Assembly: GCA_013364255.1 (NCBI GenBank)
Contig: CP054936.1
Span: forward strand, 4,556,853-4,620,852
Direction of reading: 5' to 3'
Origin: Streptomyces seoulensis
GTDB taxonomy: Bacteria; Actinomycetota; Actinomycetes; Streptomycetales; Streptomycetaceae
Length of the DNA: 64,000 nt
In this document: positions 33,815 through 42,160 of the stretch, one piece after another
Layout: the number at the start of each line of letters is the position of its first letter
Numbering within the stretch: position 1 is the stretch's first letter
Notes under the pieces: model-generated
Told to the model about the DNA's origin: nothing
Database searches by the model: none
The model's input: only the letters and a program-made list of their open reading frames with translations
Translations under genes and position numbers: made by a program

Positions 33815-35463
33815 ACGCCGCCGCCCCGACCGAACCCGTCCCGGCCGGCCCCGCGGCCCCGGCATCCGCCCCCGCGCCGTCGATCACCCCCGTCGTCGTA
33901 CGGCTGAAGCTGTCGCTGCTGCGCAACGGGCTGCGGCAGTCCGCCGGACGACGCGCCGCCTACGTCACCTCCGCCGTCCTCGCCCTGCTGTTCGCCGCCT
34001 TCCAGCTGCTCGGGCTGATCATGCTGCGCGGCCACCCGCACATCGCCTCCGTCGCCGTGCCCGGCGGCGCGCTGCTGGCGCTCGGCTGGGCGGTGATGCC
34101 GCTGTTCTTCCCCAGCGGCGACGAGACCCTCGACCCGACCCGCCTGGTGATGCTGCCGCTGCGGCCGCGGCCGCTGGTGCGGGCCCTGCTGACCGCCTCC
34201 CTGGTCGGCGTCGGACCGCTGTTCACGGCGCTGCTCCTGGCCGGCTGCGCCGTCACGGTGGCGCACGGGGCCGCCGCGTGGGCCGTCGCGGTCCTCGCCG
34301 TCCCGCTCGCGCTGCTGGTGTGCGTGGCCCTCGCCCGCGCCGTCGCCGCCGCCAACATCCAGCTGCTGACCAGCCGCAGGGGCCGCGACCTCGCCGTGCT
34401 CAGCGGCCTGGTCGTCGCCGTCGGCGCGCAGTTCGTCAACTTCGGCATGCAGCGGCTCGGCACGGCGGGCCTGGCCCAGCTCGACCCGGTGGCGGACGTC
34501 CTGCGCTGGGTGCCGCCCGCGACGGCCGTCGGGGCGGTGGACTCCGTGAGCCGCGGCGCCTACGCGGTGGCGGCGGCCCAGCTCGCCCTGACCGCCGCCG
34601 CCCTCGTCGCGCTGCTGCGGGTGTGGGCGCGCAGCCTGACCCTGCTGATGACCGCCCCCGACGCCTCCACCCTCCAGGGCCCCGACACCGCCGCCCGCGA
34701 GCGGGCGGGCGCCGGCAGGCTGACCCGGCTGCTGCCGGCCGGCCGCACCGGCACCGTCATGGAACGCAGCCTGCGCTACGTCTGGCGCGACCCGAAGACC
34801 AAGGCCGCCTGGGTCACCTCGCTGGCCATCGGCCTGATCGTGCCCGTCTCCAACACCCTCCAGGGCGCCGGGTCGCCGTACTTCGCCTGCTTCGCCGCCG
34901 GCATGCTCGGCATCCAGATGTACAACCAGTTCGGCCAGGACACCTCCGCCTTCTGGATGGTCGCCCTGACCATCTCCTCCCCGCGCGACGCCTACGTCGA
35001 GCTGCGCGGCCGCGCCCTGGCCCTGCTCGTGGTGACCCTGCCGTACGCCACCGTCGTCACCGTGCTGACGACGGCGCTGCTCGGCGAGTGGGGGCGGCTG
35101 CCGCAGGTGCTCGGGCTGTCCTTCGGCGTGCTCGGCGCGATGCTGGCGACCGGGGCGTGGATGTCGGCCCGCTTCCCCTACTCCGTCCCGCAGGAGGGCT
35201 ACAAGAACGTCGCCCCCGGTCAGGCGGGTCTCGCCTGGATCGCCGTCTTCGGCGGCATGCTGTCGGCGGCCCTGCTGTGCTCCCCCGTCATCGCCCTGAC
35301 CGTCTGGACGAACGTCAGCGCGAGCGGCGACGGCTGGGGCTGGCTGCTGCTGCCGCTCGGCGCGCTCTACGGCGCCGGCCTCACCCTGCTCGGCCTGCGC
35401 CTGGCCGCGCCGCGCACGGCGGCCCGGCTGCCGGAGATCCTGACGGCGGTCAGCAAGGGCTGA
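33811..35463 (+). CDS. ABC transporter permease (ABC-2 type)
   Basis: 550 aa, starting GTG in the GTGA overlap with the ATPase gene. About twelve hydrophobic segments can be seen, beginning AYVTSAVLALLFAAFQLLGLI at residue 50, with a cytoplasmic break near residue 300-320 (LRYVWRDPKTKAAW). The N-terminal 30 residues are Ala/Pro-rich and soluble. The substrate cannot be deduced; the fused six-plus-six layout is typical of drug or lipid exporters in Streptomyces. Confidence 0.92.
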   Translation: MNAAAPTEPVPAGPAAPASAPAPSITPVVVRLKLSLLRNGLRQSAGRRAAYVTSAVLALLFAAFQLLGLIMLRGHPHIASVAVPGGALLALGWAVMPLFFPSGDETLDPTRLVMLPLRPRPLVRALLTASLVGVGPLFTALLLAGCAVTVAHGAAAWAVAVLAVPLALLVCVALARAVAAANIQLLTSRRGRDLAVLSGLVVAVGAQFVNFGMQRLGTAGLAQLDPVADVLRWVPPATAVGAVDSVSRGAYAVAAAQLALTAAALVALLRVWARSLTLLMTAPDASTLQGPDTAARERAGAGRLTRLLPAGRTGTVMERSLRYVWRDPKTKAAWVTSLAIGLIVPVSNTLQGAGSPYFACFAAGMLGIQMYNQFGQDTSAFWMVALTISSPRDAYVELRGRALALLVVTLPYATVVTVLTTALLGEWGRLPQVLGLSFGVLGAMLATGAWMSARFPYSVPQEGYKNVAPGQAGLAWIAVFGGMLSAALLCSPVIALTVWTNVSASGDGWGWLLLPLGALYGAGLTLLGLRLAAPRTAARLPEILTAVSKG

Positions 35464-35505
35464 ACCGGCGGGCCGGCGCCGCCCCCGAGGGGGACGCGCG
35501 CCGGG

Positions 35506-36651
35506 TCAGGGGCACGGGGTGAGGACCGACTCCAGGAACGGGGTGATGGCCGTGCGCCACGCCTCCGGCTGGTCGCAGTGCACCAGGTGGCCGGCGTCGA
35601 CGACCTCCGCGTACCGGCCGTGCGGCAGGACGCGGACCATCTCCTGCGCCTCCGCGCGGCCCAGCTCGCCGTCGAGGCCGCGCACCACGAGCGCCGGGCA
35701 GCGCACCTGGGTCAGCTCCTCCCAGTGCGCGTCGTACACCCACGTCTCCCGGGAGGCGAGCATGTCGGCGGGCGCGAAGACGGGCCGCCAGCCGTCGGGG
35801 CACTCGTGCATGACCTCGGCGTAGAACTCGCCGCGGGCCGGGTTCGGCCGGTCCACCCAGGGGTCGTCCTCGCCGAACCATCTGCGGACGTCGGCGAGGG
35901 TGGCGAACGGCGCCGGCCAGGTCCGGAACCACTCCTCCCACTCCCGCTGGGAGGCCGCGCCGAGCGCGGAGGCCCGCATGTCGCAGATGACCAGCCCACG
36001 CACCAGGTCGGGACGCCTGGCGGCGAGCTGCCAGCCGGTCAGCGCGCCCATCCCGTGCCCGATGACCAGCACCGGACCGAGACCGAGCTGCTCCACGGCC
36101 GCCTCGGCGTCCTCGACGTAGGCCTCGCGGGTGAGGGCGGCCGTCGGGGGCTTGTCGCTCTGGCCGTGCCCGCGCTGGTCCAGCGCGACGGCCCGGTACC
36201 GCTCGGACAGCCACCGCGCGGTGCCCGCCCAGTGCGAGGCGCGGCCCATGAGGCCGTGGAGCAACAGCACGCTGGTGGGCCGCCCGGAGTCGCCGGGTTC
36301 CTCACCCGGCCCCGGTCCTGGCCGCCCGGAGAGTTCGGGGTGCTCAGGGTGCTCAGGGTGCTCGGGGTGCTCCGACGGGGCGGGGTGCTCGGTCCGGGCG
36401 GTCTGCTCGGCGCGCCCGGAGTGCTCCGGGACGGCGGAGAGCGCCGGCCGCTGCGCCGGGCGCGTCACCTGTTCCGGCGCCGCCGGCTCCGCCTGGGCCG
36501 GGACGAACGGCCGCTCGGCCCCGCCCCGCCCGGCTTCTCCTCGCCCGGCCTCTCCCTGCCCGGCCCGGTGTCCGTCCTTCGGGGGTTCGGCGAACTCCCA
36601 GGCGGCGAGCCGTACGCCGCCCGCCCCGGTCACGTCGATACGCCGCGCCAT
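35506..36651 (-). CDS. Alpha/beta hydrolase-fold protein with a Gly in place of the nucleophile Ser
   Basis: 381 aa. After a head MARRIDVTGAGGVRLAAWEF comes an unusual 80-residue Pro/Glu-rich insert including four EHP repeats (9-bp DNA repeat near 36335-36365), then the hydrolase core: LLLHGLMGRASHW as oxyanion-hole strand, GHGMG at 198-202 where family members have GHSMG, and a catalytic-His region DAGHLVH near the C-terminus. Gly200 stands where Ser should be, so ordinary hydrolysis is not expected. A sequencing error is possible. ATG at 36651 is chosen because AGGA is near; 36669 has no RBS. Confidence 0.82.
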   Translation of the reverse strand: MARRIDVTGAGGVRLAAWEFAEPPKDGHRAGQGEAGRGEAGRGGAERPFVPAQAEPAAPEQVTRPAQRPALSAVPEHSGRAEQTARTEHPAPSEHPEHPEHPEHPELSGRPGPGPGEEPGDSGRPTSVLLLHGLMGRASHWAGTARWLSERYRAVALDQRGHGQSDKPPTAALTREAYVEDAEAAVEQLGLGPVLVIGHGMGALTGWQLAARRPDLVRGLVICDMRASALGAASQREWEEWFRTWPAPFATLADVRRWFGEDDPWVDRPNPARGEFYAEVMHECPDGWRPVFAPADMLASRETWVYDAHWEELTQVRCPALVVRGLDGELGRAEAQEMVRVLPHGRYAEVVDAGHLVHCDQPEAWRTAITPFLESVLTPCP

Positions 36652-36746
36652 CGGTCCTGGCACCCCCATTGCCGTCGTGCGCTGTGCTGCTGCCCGGCCG
36701 CGTCGAGCGGCCCGGCACCCCGTCCGCAGGCTATCGAGTACGTATT

Positions 36747-36763
36747 CGAAAATGCCCTTTTCG
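36747..36763. promoter_or_regulatory. Inverted repeat CGAAAA-N5-TTTTCG upstream of the hydrolase gene
   Basis: The most AT-rich stretch in the gap. Perfect 6-bp arms lie about 95-110 bases ahead of the hydrolase start, a reasonable place for a repressor site. The binder is unknown. Confidence 0.4.
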
Positions 36764-36916
36764 CTGCGAACACCCCACGTTCGAGTGACCCCGCCCCAGG
36801 AATGATCGTCGTCACCGAGGGGAGATGTTCAACGGGAGGCGGACCGCTCGGGGAAAAGGGGTCCGAGGGGAACGACCTTGAGAGCTCGGGGCTCCGGGTC
36901 GCACCAGGGGAGGACG

Positions 36917-36944
36917 GGCCCCGGCGCCGCACGGCGCCGGGGCC
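36917..36944 (-). terminator. Terminator-like hairpin downstream of dmdR1
   Basis: A perfect 12-bp stem GGCCCCGGCGCC / GGCGCCGGGGCC with loop GCAC lies 137 bases past the dmdR1 stop. It is symmetric and could act on either strand. Confidence 0.6.
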
Positions 36945-37081
36945 TTCCCCATGTCTGCGGCACATCCTCCCCACCCCTTCGGGTCATATGCCTCTCGCAA
37001 CAGCCTCGCACGCGAAGCGTCGCGCCCGCTGCCCTTCGGCGCACGGAAATCCACCCGCCGGGGAGAGAGGGAGAGCCTCGC

Positions 37082-37774
37082 TCAGCGCTTGGCGACGAAG
37101 ACGTGCGAGGCGGTCTCCGCCTCCAGCTCGGCCGCCTCGCCGCCGCTGCCGACCAGCACCCCGCCCGGCGACTCCGTCACGCTGACCACCGAGCCGGGCT
37201 GCACGCCCGCGCGGCGCAGCGTGTACATCAGCTGCGCGTCCGTCTGGATCGGCTCGCCGATCCGGCGCACGACGACCGTCTTGCCGTCCGAGCCCGGGTC
37301 GAGATCGGCCAGCGACACCATGCCCTCGTCCAGGAACGGGTTGGCGCCGTCGGCCTCGCCCAGCTCCTCCAGGCCCGGGATCGGGTTGCCGTAGGGCGAC
37401 TCGGTGGGGTGGCGCAGCAGCTCCAGCACCCGGCGCTCCACCGCCTCGCTCATCACGTGCTCCCAGCGGCACGCCTCGGCGTGCACCTGCTCCCACTCCA
37501 GACCGATCACGTCGACCAGCAGGCACTCGGCGAGCCGGTGCTTGCGCATGACGCGCGTGGCCAGCCGGCGGCCTTCGTCCGTCAGCTCCAGATGGCGGTC
37601 CTGGGCCACGGAGACCAGGCCGTCGCGCTCCATCCGCGCCACCGTCTGGCTCACCGTCGGCCCGCTCTGGTCGAGCCGCTCGGCGATCCGGGCGCGCATG
37701 GGGACGACGCCTTCCTCCTCCAGTTCGAGGATGGTGCGGAGGTACATCTCCGTGGTGTCGATCAGTCCGGACAT
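37082..37774 (-). CDS. dmdR1: DmdR1: DtxR-family iron-dependent repressor
   Basis: 230 aa. The HTH is at about residues 25-50 (MRARIAERLDQSGPTVSQTVARMERDGL, split here), followed by the dimer domain and a C-terminal SH3-like/FeoA part. All DtxR metal ligands are present at their classic positions: Met10, Cys102, Glu105, His106 for the primary site and His79, Glu83, His98 for the ancillary site. DmdR1 represses siderophore and iron-uptake genes when iron is bound. Length and surroundings agree with S. coelicolor. ATG at 37774 has GAGGGG upstream. An unusual leader with a small ORF and structured RNA lies 5' of it. Confidence 0.93.
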   Translation of the reverse strand: MSGLIDTTEMYLRTILELEEEGVVPMRARIAERLDQSGPTVSQTVARMERDGLVSVAQDRHLELTDEGRRLATRVMRKHRLAECLLVDVIGLEWEQVHAEACRWEHVMSEAVERRVLELLRHPTESPYGNPIPGLEELGEADGANPFLDEGMVSLADLDPGSDGKTVVVRRIGEPIQTDAQLMYTLRRAGVQPGSVVSVTESPGGVLVGSGGEAAELEAETASHVFVAKR

Positions 37775-37933
37775 ACGTGCCCCTCGATTACCTCTGCCGG
37801 CGGCTGGACGGCTCACCGGCGCGTGCGCTGGCCCTGGACTCAATTCTGACGCATACCACCGACAACCGGAGCGCTCCGCCCGAACGCCGGACCGGAACGG
37901 GAGGCGAGCGGCGACCGGCGGCGCACAGCAGAC

Positions 37934-38002
37934 GACCCGCGAGCTGGGTTCCTCCGCCTCTCGGCGGAGGAGCCGGCCGGACGTACCGGCAGCTCGCGGG
38001 TC
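37934..38002 (-). ncRNA. Predicted three-way-junction cis-regulatory RNA in the dmdR1 leader
   Basis: On the minus strand, GACCCGCGAGCTG (38002-37990) pairs with CAGCTCGCGGGTC (37946-37934) in a perfect 13-bp closing stem. Inside it sit two hairpins: a short CCGG/CCGG hairpin (about 37972-37989) and CCTCCGCC-GAGA-GGCGGAGG (37970-37951), whose loop is a GNRA tetraloop only on this strand. It lies about 145-215 bases past the transcription start and 160 bases ahead of the dmdR1 start codon. It matches no riboswitch class I can recall. Confidence 0.6.
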
Positions 38003-38083
38003 GGGTGACTGCTTGGTTTCGGGCCGGCTGCGCGCGTTCGCCGCGCGCGGGTCCGGCACCGCACAGGATGGGGTGACGGGCCG

Positions 38084-38122
38084 CTAGCCCGCAGCCACCT
38101 CACGCGTCCGGTTCTCATACAT
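38084..38122 (-). CDS. Leader ORF of dmdR1, 12 codons
   Basis: ATG TAT GAG AAC... encodes MYENRTREVAAG and stops at TAG. GGAGG (38134-38138) stands eleven bases ahead, and the ORF is the first after the predicted transcription start at about 38147. The peptide has no run of a single amino acid typical of classical attenuators. Translation could couple to folding of the structured element that follows 80 bases later. Confidence 0.5.
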   Translation of the reverse strand: MYENRTREVAAG

Positions 38123-38154
38123 CTGCCGAACCACCTCCTCTCTCGTGTGCTCCC

Positions 38155-38183
38155 ACCCTAGAAACCGCCCGGCCCCGGATCAA
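38155..38183 (-). promoter_or_regulatory. Promoter of the dmdR1 leader transcript
   Basis: TTGATC (-35, 38183-38178) and TAGGGT (-10, 38160-38155) with exactly 17 bases between, a vegetative HrdB-type promoter. Transcription would begin near 38147. No good DmdR iron box overlaps it. Confidence 0.75.
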
Positions 38184-38233
38184 CCGCTTTTTTCCCGGGC
38201 CGTCCGCACGGCCGCACCGCTACCGTTCGGCGC

Positions 38234-38626
38234 ATGACGAAGCGGCGGGCGGTTCTCAGCGGGTCGGTGTTCGAGGAGCGGATCGGGTACGCGCGGGCGG
38301 TGGTGGACGGGGACTGGGTGCACGTGTCCGGGACGACCGGGTACGACTACGCGGCCATGACGATCTCCGAGGACGTGGTGGAGCAGGCCGAGCAGTGCCT
38401 GCGCAACATCGGGGCCGCGCTCCAGGAGGCCGGGTGCGGGTTCGAGGACGTGGTGCGGGTGCGGTACCTGCTGCCGGAGCGGGCGGACTTCGAGCCGTGC
38501 TGGCCGGTGCTGCGGCGGGTGTTCGGCGAGGTGCGGCCGGCGGCGACGATGATGGTGTGCGGGCTCGCGGACGCGGCGATGAAGATCGAGATCGAGGTGT
38601 ACGCGCGCCGGCCCGGGACGGTCTGA
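38234..38626 (+). CDS. RidA/YjgF family protein
   Basis: 130 aa. The whole length fits the RidA (reactive intermediate deaminase) fold: GDWVHVSGTTGYDY near residue 27, EQAEQCLRNIGAALQEAGCG in the middle, and VRVRYLLPERADFEPCWPVL plus a final IEIEVYARRPG. The Arg that anchors the substrate carboxylate is expected in VRVRYLL; a typical final IEIE segment is present. RidA removes reactive enamines formed by PLP enzymes; distant members have other roles. It is transcribed divergently from the dmdR1 leader. Confidence 0.88.
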   Translation: MTKRRAVLSGSVFEERIGYARAVVDGDWVHVSGTTGYDYAAMTISEDVVEQAEQCLRNIGAALQEAGCGFEDVVRVRYLLPERADFEPCWPVLRRVFGEVRPAATMMVCGLADAAMKIEIEVYARRPGTV

Positions 38627-38669
38627 CCACCGGTCCGACGTCGCCGGCGGCGCTCTCGCGCGATCGCGC

Positions 38670-40145
38670 TCAGGGGCGGCCGGCCCGGGTCGGGGCCGCG
38701 AGGTCGAGCGCGGTGGCGATACGGGCGGCCACGTCCTCGGCGTGGGCGGTGTCGGGGCGCTCGAAGGGGGCGCGGCCCGGGGCGCGCAGGAAGGTGACGA
38801 CGCCCAGGGTCCTGCCCCGGCTGCGCAGGACCGCGCACAGGGCGTGCACCGTGTCCGCCGGCCACTGGCGGGAGGCGGCCCACGCGCGGGCCTGTTCGGC
38901 GGACGCGGCGCCGGCGGTGGCCCGTACGGAGCCGTTGCGCTCGACGCACTGGAGGGCGGGGTGACCGGGGCCGTAGCGGACCGGGAGGGCGGTGCGGCCG
39001 GTGCGCAGGCTGGGGCCCGGACCGGCGGCCGGGGTGGCGCAGACGCGGACCAGGCGGACCGGCGGGCCGGGCGTGTCGCCGGTCAGGTCGCCGGACGTGT
39101 CACCGGTCGGAGCGTCGCTCGGGGCGCTGTCGTCGGCCAGGCAGTCGATGACGGCGTGGTCGGCGAAGCCCGCGAGGGCGAAGTCGAGGTGGACGGTGGC
39201 GGCCTCCAGCGGGTCCTCGCACTCGGCGGCGGCGCGGGCGGCCCGGTGCAGCTGGTTGGTGCGGAACCGCAGCAGGGATGTCTCCTGCTCGCCCTGCTTG
39301 GCCTCGGTGACGTCGACGAACAGCCAGGCCACGCCGAGCGGCACGGGTTCCTCGGCCAGCGGTGAGGCGAGCCGGACGAAGCCGTTGCGCCAGCAGCGCC
39401 GCCGCTCGCCCTCCGGGCCGCGCACGCCGATCCAGATCTCGGCGGGCACCGGCGGCGCGCCCTCGGCCAGGACGTGGGTGAGGGCGCTCTCCAGTTCTTC
39501 GACGCCCTGGGAGAGCAGTTCGCCGAGCGGGCGGCCGAGGGGGGCGGTGCGGCCGGTGCCGAGGGCGTCGGCGGCGTGGGCGTTGACGAGGGCGGGTCGC
39601 AGGTCGGCGTCGACGAGGACGACGCCCCAGGAGGCGTCCTGGAGGAGGGCCTCGCCCAGGGCGATGGAGCGTTCGAGGTCGATCTGCGCGTGCACCTCGC
39701 TGAAGGCGCAGTAGAGCCCGGCGGGCGCGCCGTCGGGGCCGCGGACGGCGGCGGACTGGGTGCGCACCAGGACGCGGCCGCCGTCCTTGGTGAGCAGGGC
39801 GAACTCGTGGACCTGGCGGCCGGGGGCGCGCATGGCGGCGAGCAGGCGCCGTTCGACGTCCTCGGCGTCGGCGCTGCGGACCGCCCAGCCGGCGAAGCCG
39901 TGCCGTCCGACGGCCTCGGCGGCGCTCCAGCCGAGGATGCGTTCGGCCTCGCGGTTCCAGTGGGTGACGACGCCGTGCGCGTCGAAGGCGCACAGGGCGG
40001 CGTCCATGCCGTCGAGGAGGGCGGCGAGCAGGTCGGAGCCGTCGGGGCCGCCGGGCGCGTCGGCGCACCCGGTACGGCTCCGGTCGGGCTCGGGCTCGTC
40101 CGGTCCGAGTTCGTCGGTGGTCCCACTACGCCGGGAAGCACTCAC
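38670..40145 (-). CDS. PAS domain signalling protein
   Basis: 491 aa. Two PAS domains are visible: residues about 38-150 (LLDGMDAALCAFDAHGVVTHWNREAERILG) and about 165-280 (DASWGVVLVDADLRPALVNAHAADALG), followed by a coiled-coil-like LLRFRTNQLHRAARAAAECED and a C-terminal GAF-like or RsbU-type sensor part (LDFALAGFADHAVIDCL) containing two conserved Cys. No kinase, GGDEF or PP2C output domain is present in this frame. GTG at 40145 has AGGGGG ahead. A repeat PTGDTSGDLTGDTPG interrupts the third domain. It may regulate a partner encoded elsewhere. Confidence 0.82.
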   Translation of the reverse strand: MSASRRSGTTDELGPDEPEPDRSRTGCADAPGGPDGSDLLAALLDGMDAALCAFDAHGVVTHWNREAERILGWSAAEAVGRHGFAGWAVRSADAEDVERRLLAAMRAPGRQVHEFALLTKDGGRVLVRTQSAAVRGPDGAPAGLYCAFSEVHAQIDLERSIALGEALLQDASWGVVLVDADLRPALVNAHAADALGTGRTAPLGRPLGELLSQGVEELESALTHVLAEGAPPVPAEIWIGVRGPEGERRRCWRNGFVRLASPLAEEPVPLGVAWLFVDVTEAKQGEQETSLLRFRTNQLHRAARAAAECEDPLEAATVHLDFALAGFADHAVIDCLADDSAPSDAPTGDTSGDLTGDTPGPPVRLVRVCATPAAGPGPSLRTGRTALPVRYGPGHPALQCVERNGSVRATAGAASAEQARAWAASRQWPADTVHALCAVLRSRGRTLGVVTFLRAPGRAPFERPDTAHAEDVAARIATALDLAAPTRAGRP

Positions 40146-40286
40146 CTGGACCCCCTCAGGCTGCGTCGGCGCGTCGTGCCGCGTCGGTTCGCTCTCTGGC
40201 CGTCATTCAACTTGAACGTGACGCAGCCCACATCGGATTCCCGCAAGTTGGGGGCACTTTCGGGCGGCCGGGGCGGCCGGGCGGGG

Positions 40287-41042
40287 TCAGCGGCGGTAGA
40301 AGATCCGGTCGGCGTACTGGTCGAAGACGCGGGCGTTCCAGTCGTGGCCGCCGTCGACGTTGCCGGAGCGCAGCAGCGGGGGCTCGATGCCGCGGTCGGC
40401 GAGGGCGCTCGCGACGGTGGCCATGACGGCCTGCATGAGGGCGGAGGTGACGACGGTGGAGGCGGGCGCGAAGGGGGCCGGGACGGTGTCGAGGGTGAGT
40501 TCGGCGTCGCCGACGGCGATCTTGGAGTCGAGGACGACGTCGCAGTGGTCCTTCAGGTACGTCCCGGAGGTGTGCCGCGAGCTGGTCCGGGTGGCGTAGG
40601 CGACCGAGGTGACGCCGACGACCTTGATGCCGAGGGCGCGGGCGTTCATGGCCATCTCGACGGGCAGGGCGTTGCGGCCGGAGAGGGAGACGATCACGAG
40701 GGCGTCGCCGGCGCGGATGGGGGCGCTGTCCAGGACGGCGGCGGCCAGTCCGTCGACGCGTTCCAGGGCGGAGCCGAGGGTGGCGGGCATGACGTCGACG
40801 CCGACGGCGCCGGGGACGGCGAGCAGGTTCATCAGGGCGAGGCCGCCGGCGCGGTAGACGACGTCCTGGGCGGCGAGGGAGGAGTGGCCGGCGCCGAAGG
40901 CGAAGAGGCGGCCGCCGGCGGCGACGGTGTCGGCGAGCAGGGCGCCGGCCGCCGTGACGGCGTCGGCCTCCTCGTCGCGGACCCGCTGGAGCAGGCCGAT
41001 GGCCGCGTCGAAGAACTGGTCGGCCGGCGTACGGTCGCTCAT
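40287..41042 (-). CDS. SIS-domain sugar isomerase-type protein (UPF0309)
   Basis: 251 aa. A SIS (sugar isomerase) domain is clear: LFAFGAGHSSLAAQDVVYRAGG, then DALVIVSLSGRNALPVEMAMNARALGIKVVGVTS with the phosphosugar-binding SxS/T run. Such proteins bind phosphorylated hexosamines; family names include UPF0309 and predicted phosphosugar-binding protein. ATG at 41042 gives the MSDRTPADQFFDAAIGLLQR start; the longer frame to 41114 lacks an RBS. Next to pdxH, divergently none; both genes point left. Confidence 0.88.
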   Translation of the reverse strand: MSDRTPADQFFDAAIGLLQRVRDEEADAVTAAGALLADTVAAGGRLFAFGAGHSSLAAQDVVYRAGGLALMNLLAVPGAVGVDVMPATLGSALERVDGLAAAVLDSAPIRAGDALVIVSLSGRNALPVEMAMNARALGIKVVGVTSVAYATRTSSRHTSGTYLKDHCDVVLDSKIAVGDAELTLDTVPAPFAPASTVVTSALMQAVMATVASALADRGIEPPLLRSGNVDGGHDWNARVFDQYADRIFYRR

Positions 41043-41171
41043 GCGGGTTCCGTCCCTTCGGGGTGGTGTCTGCACGTCGCGATCACGGTGAGGTCTGGAC
41101 CACAGCCGTGTCAATACGGCCCGCCCTGCGGTCCCTTCCCCCTGCGGCCCCTCCCCCTGCGGGGAGTCCCG

Positions 41172-41849
41172 TCAGGGGCTGAGCCGTTCCACCCGCCAGG
41201 CGCCGTCGGGTTCGGCGGCGTAGCGCAGGCGGTCGTGCAGGCGGTTCTCGCGGCCCTGCCAGAACTCGACCGACTGGGGTGCGACGCGGAAGCCGCCCCA
41301 GTGCGGCGGCACCGGGACCTGCTCGCCCTCGGGGTAGCGGGCGGCGAGCTCGGTGTAGGCGGCGTCGAGGGTGCCGCGGGTGGTGATGACCGTGGACTGG
41401 GCGCTGGCCCAGGCGCCGAGCTGGGAGCCGTGCGGGCGGGTGCGGAAGTAGGCGGCGGTCTCGTCGCGGCCGGTGCGGCGGGCGACGCCCTGGACGATGA
41501 CCTGGCGGGCCATCGGGTGCCAGGGGAAGAGCAGCGAGACGTAGGGGTTCCCGGCGAGGTCGCGGGCCTTGCGGGAGTCGTAGTTGGTGTAGAAGACGAA
41601 GCCCTGTTCGTCGAAGCCCTTCAGCAGGACCGTGCGGGAGCTGGGGCGGCCCTGGGCGTCGGCCGTGGAGACGATCATGGCGTTGGGCTCGAAAAGGTGG
41701 CCCTCGGCGGCGGCCTGCTGGAACCAGTGGGCGAACTGCGCCACGGGCGTGTCGGCGAGGTCGGCCTCGGTGAGGCCCTCGGCCCGGTAGTGCTTGCGCA
41801 TGGCGGCGAGGTCGAGGGACGCGGATTCTCCGGCTGCTCGGTCGGTCAC
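41172..41849 (-). CDS. pdxH: Pyridoxamine 5'-phosphate oxidase PdxH
   Basis: 225 aa. It completes PLP synthesis by oxidising PNP or PMP with FMN. Hallmarks in order are the N-terminal LDLAAMRKHYRAEGLTEADL, FEPNAMIVSTADAQGRPSSR, YTNYDSRKARDLAGNPYVSLLF, and the C-terminal FWQGRENRLHDRLRY, where Arg and His bind PLP phosphate. It is longer and closer to bona fide PdxH than the PNPOx-like protein at 14474-15145. GTG at 41849 starts the protein. Confidence 0.95.
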   Translation of the reverse strand: MTDRAAGESASLDLAAMRKHYRAEGLTEADLADTPVAQFAHWFQQAAAEGHLFEPNAMIVSTADAQGRPSSRTVLLKGFDEQGFVFYTNYDSRKARDLAGNPYVSLLFPWHPMARQVIVQGVARRTGRDETAAYFRTRPHGSQLGAWASAQSTVITTRGTLDAAYTELAARYPEGEQVPVPPHWGGFRVAPQSVEFWQGRENRLHDRLRYAAEPDGAWRVERLSP

Positions 41850-42160
41850 GCGGTCATCTTGCCGTATGCCCGGTCGCGGACGGCCGGGTGTCCTTGGTCA
41901 CTGCGTGGCACCGAGTGCCGCGTGCTCTCCCCATCCGTGGCACTCGGGGATATCGTGCCCGTACCGATGGGGTGAGCGCCGAGCGCACGGGGCACACAAG
42001 GGATGACCGCCCCGGACCGCGAGTCGTCGGACGCGACCGCGGAACCGCGCCGGCGGGCGCGCACACCGTTCACGTTCCACCACGATCCACCACGACCTCC
42101 GACAGCTGGGGCGTCGTCCCCACCGCACCATCTGTCGCACAGACCACGAGGAGCCGCCTG

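Larger units (their letters stand above)
36652..37081. other. Intergenic, 430 bp between the leftward hydrolase gene and upstream dmdR1
   Basis: Contains the hydrolase promoter area, an inverted repeat CGAAAA-N5-TTTTCG at 36747-36763 that could be an operator, a terminator-like stem at 36917-36944 and no recognisable gene. Confidence 0.5.

Noticed and set aside
36766..36785. GAAC...GTTC pair resembling a LexA/SOS box
   Set aside because: Spacing is seven bases where the actinobacterial box needs four; no DNA-repair gene follows.
38084..38183. DmdR iron box over the dmdR1 promoter
   Set aside because: No TTAGGTTAGGCTCACCTAA-type palindrome could be found near the -35 or -10.
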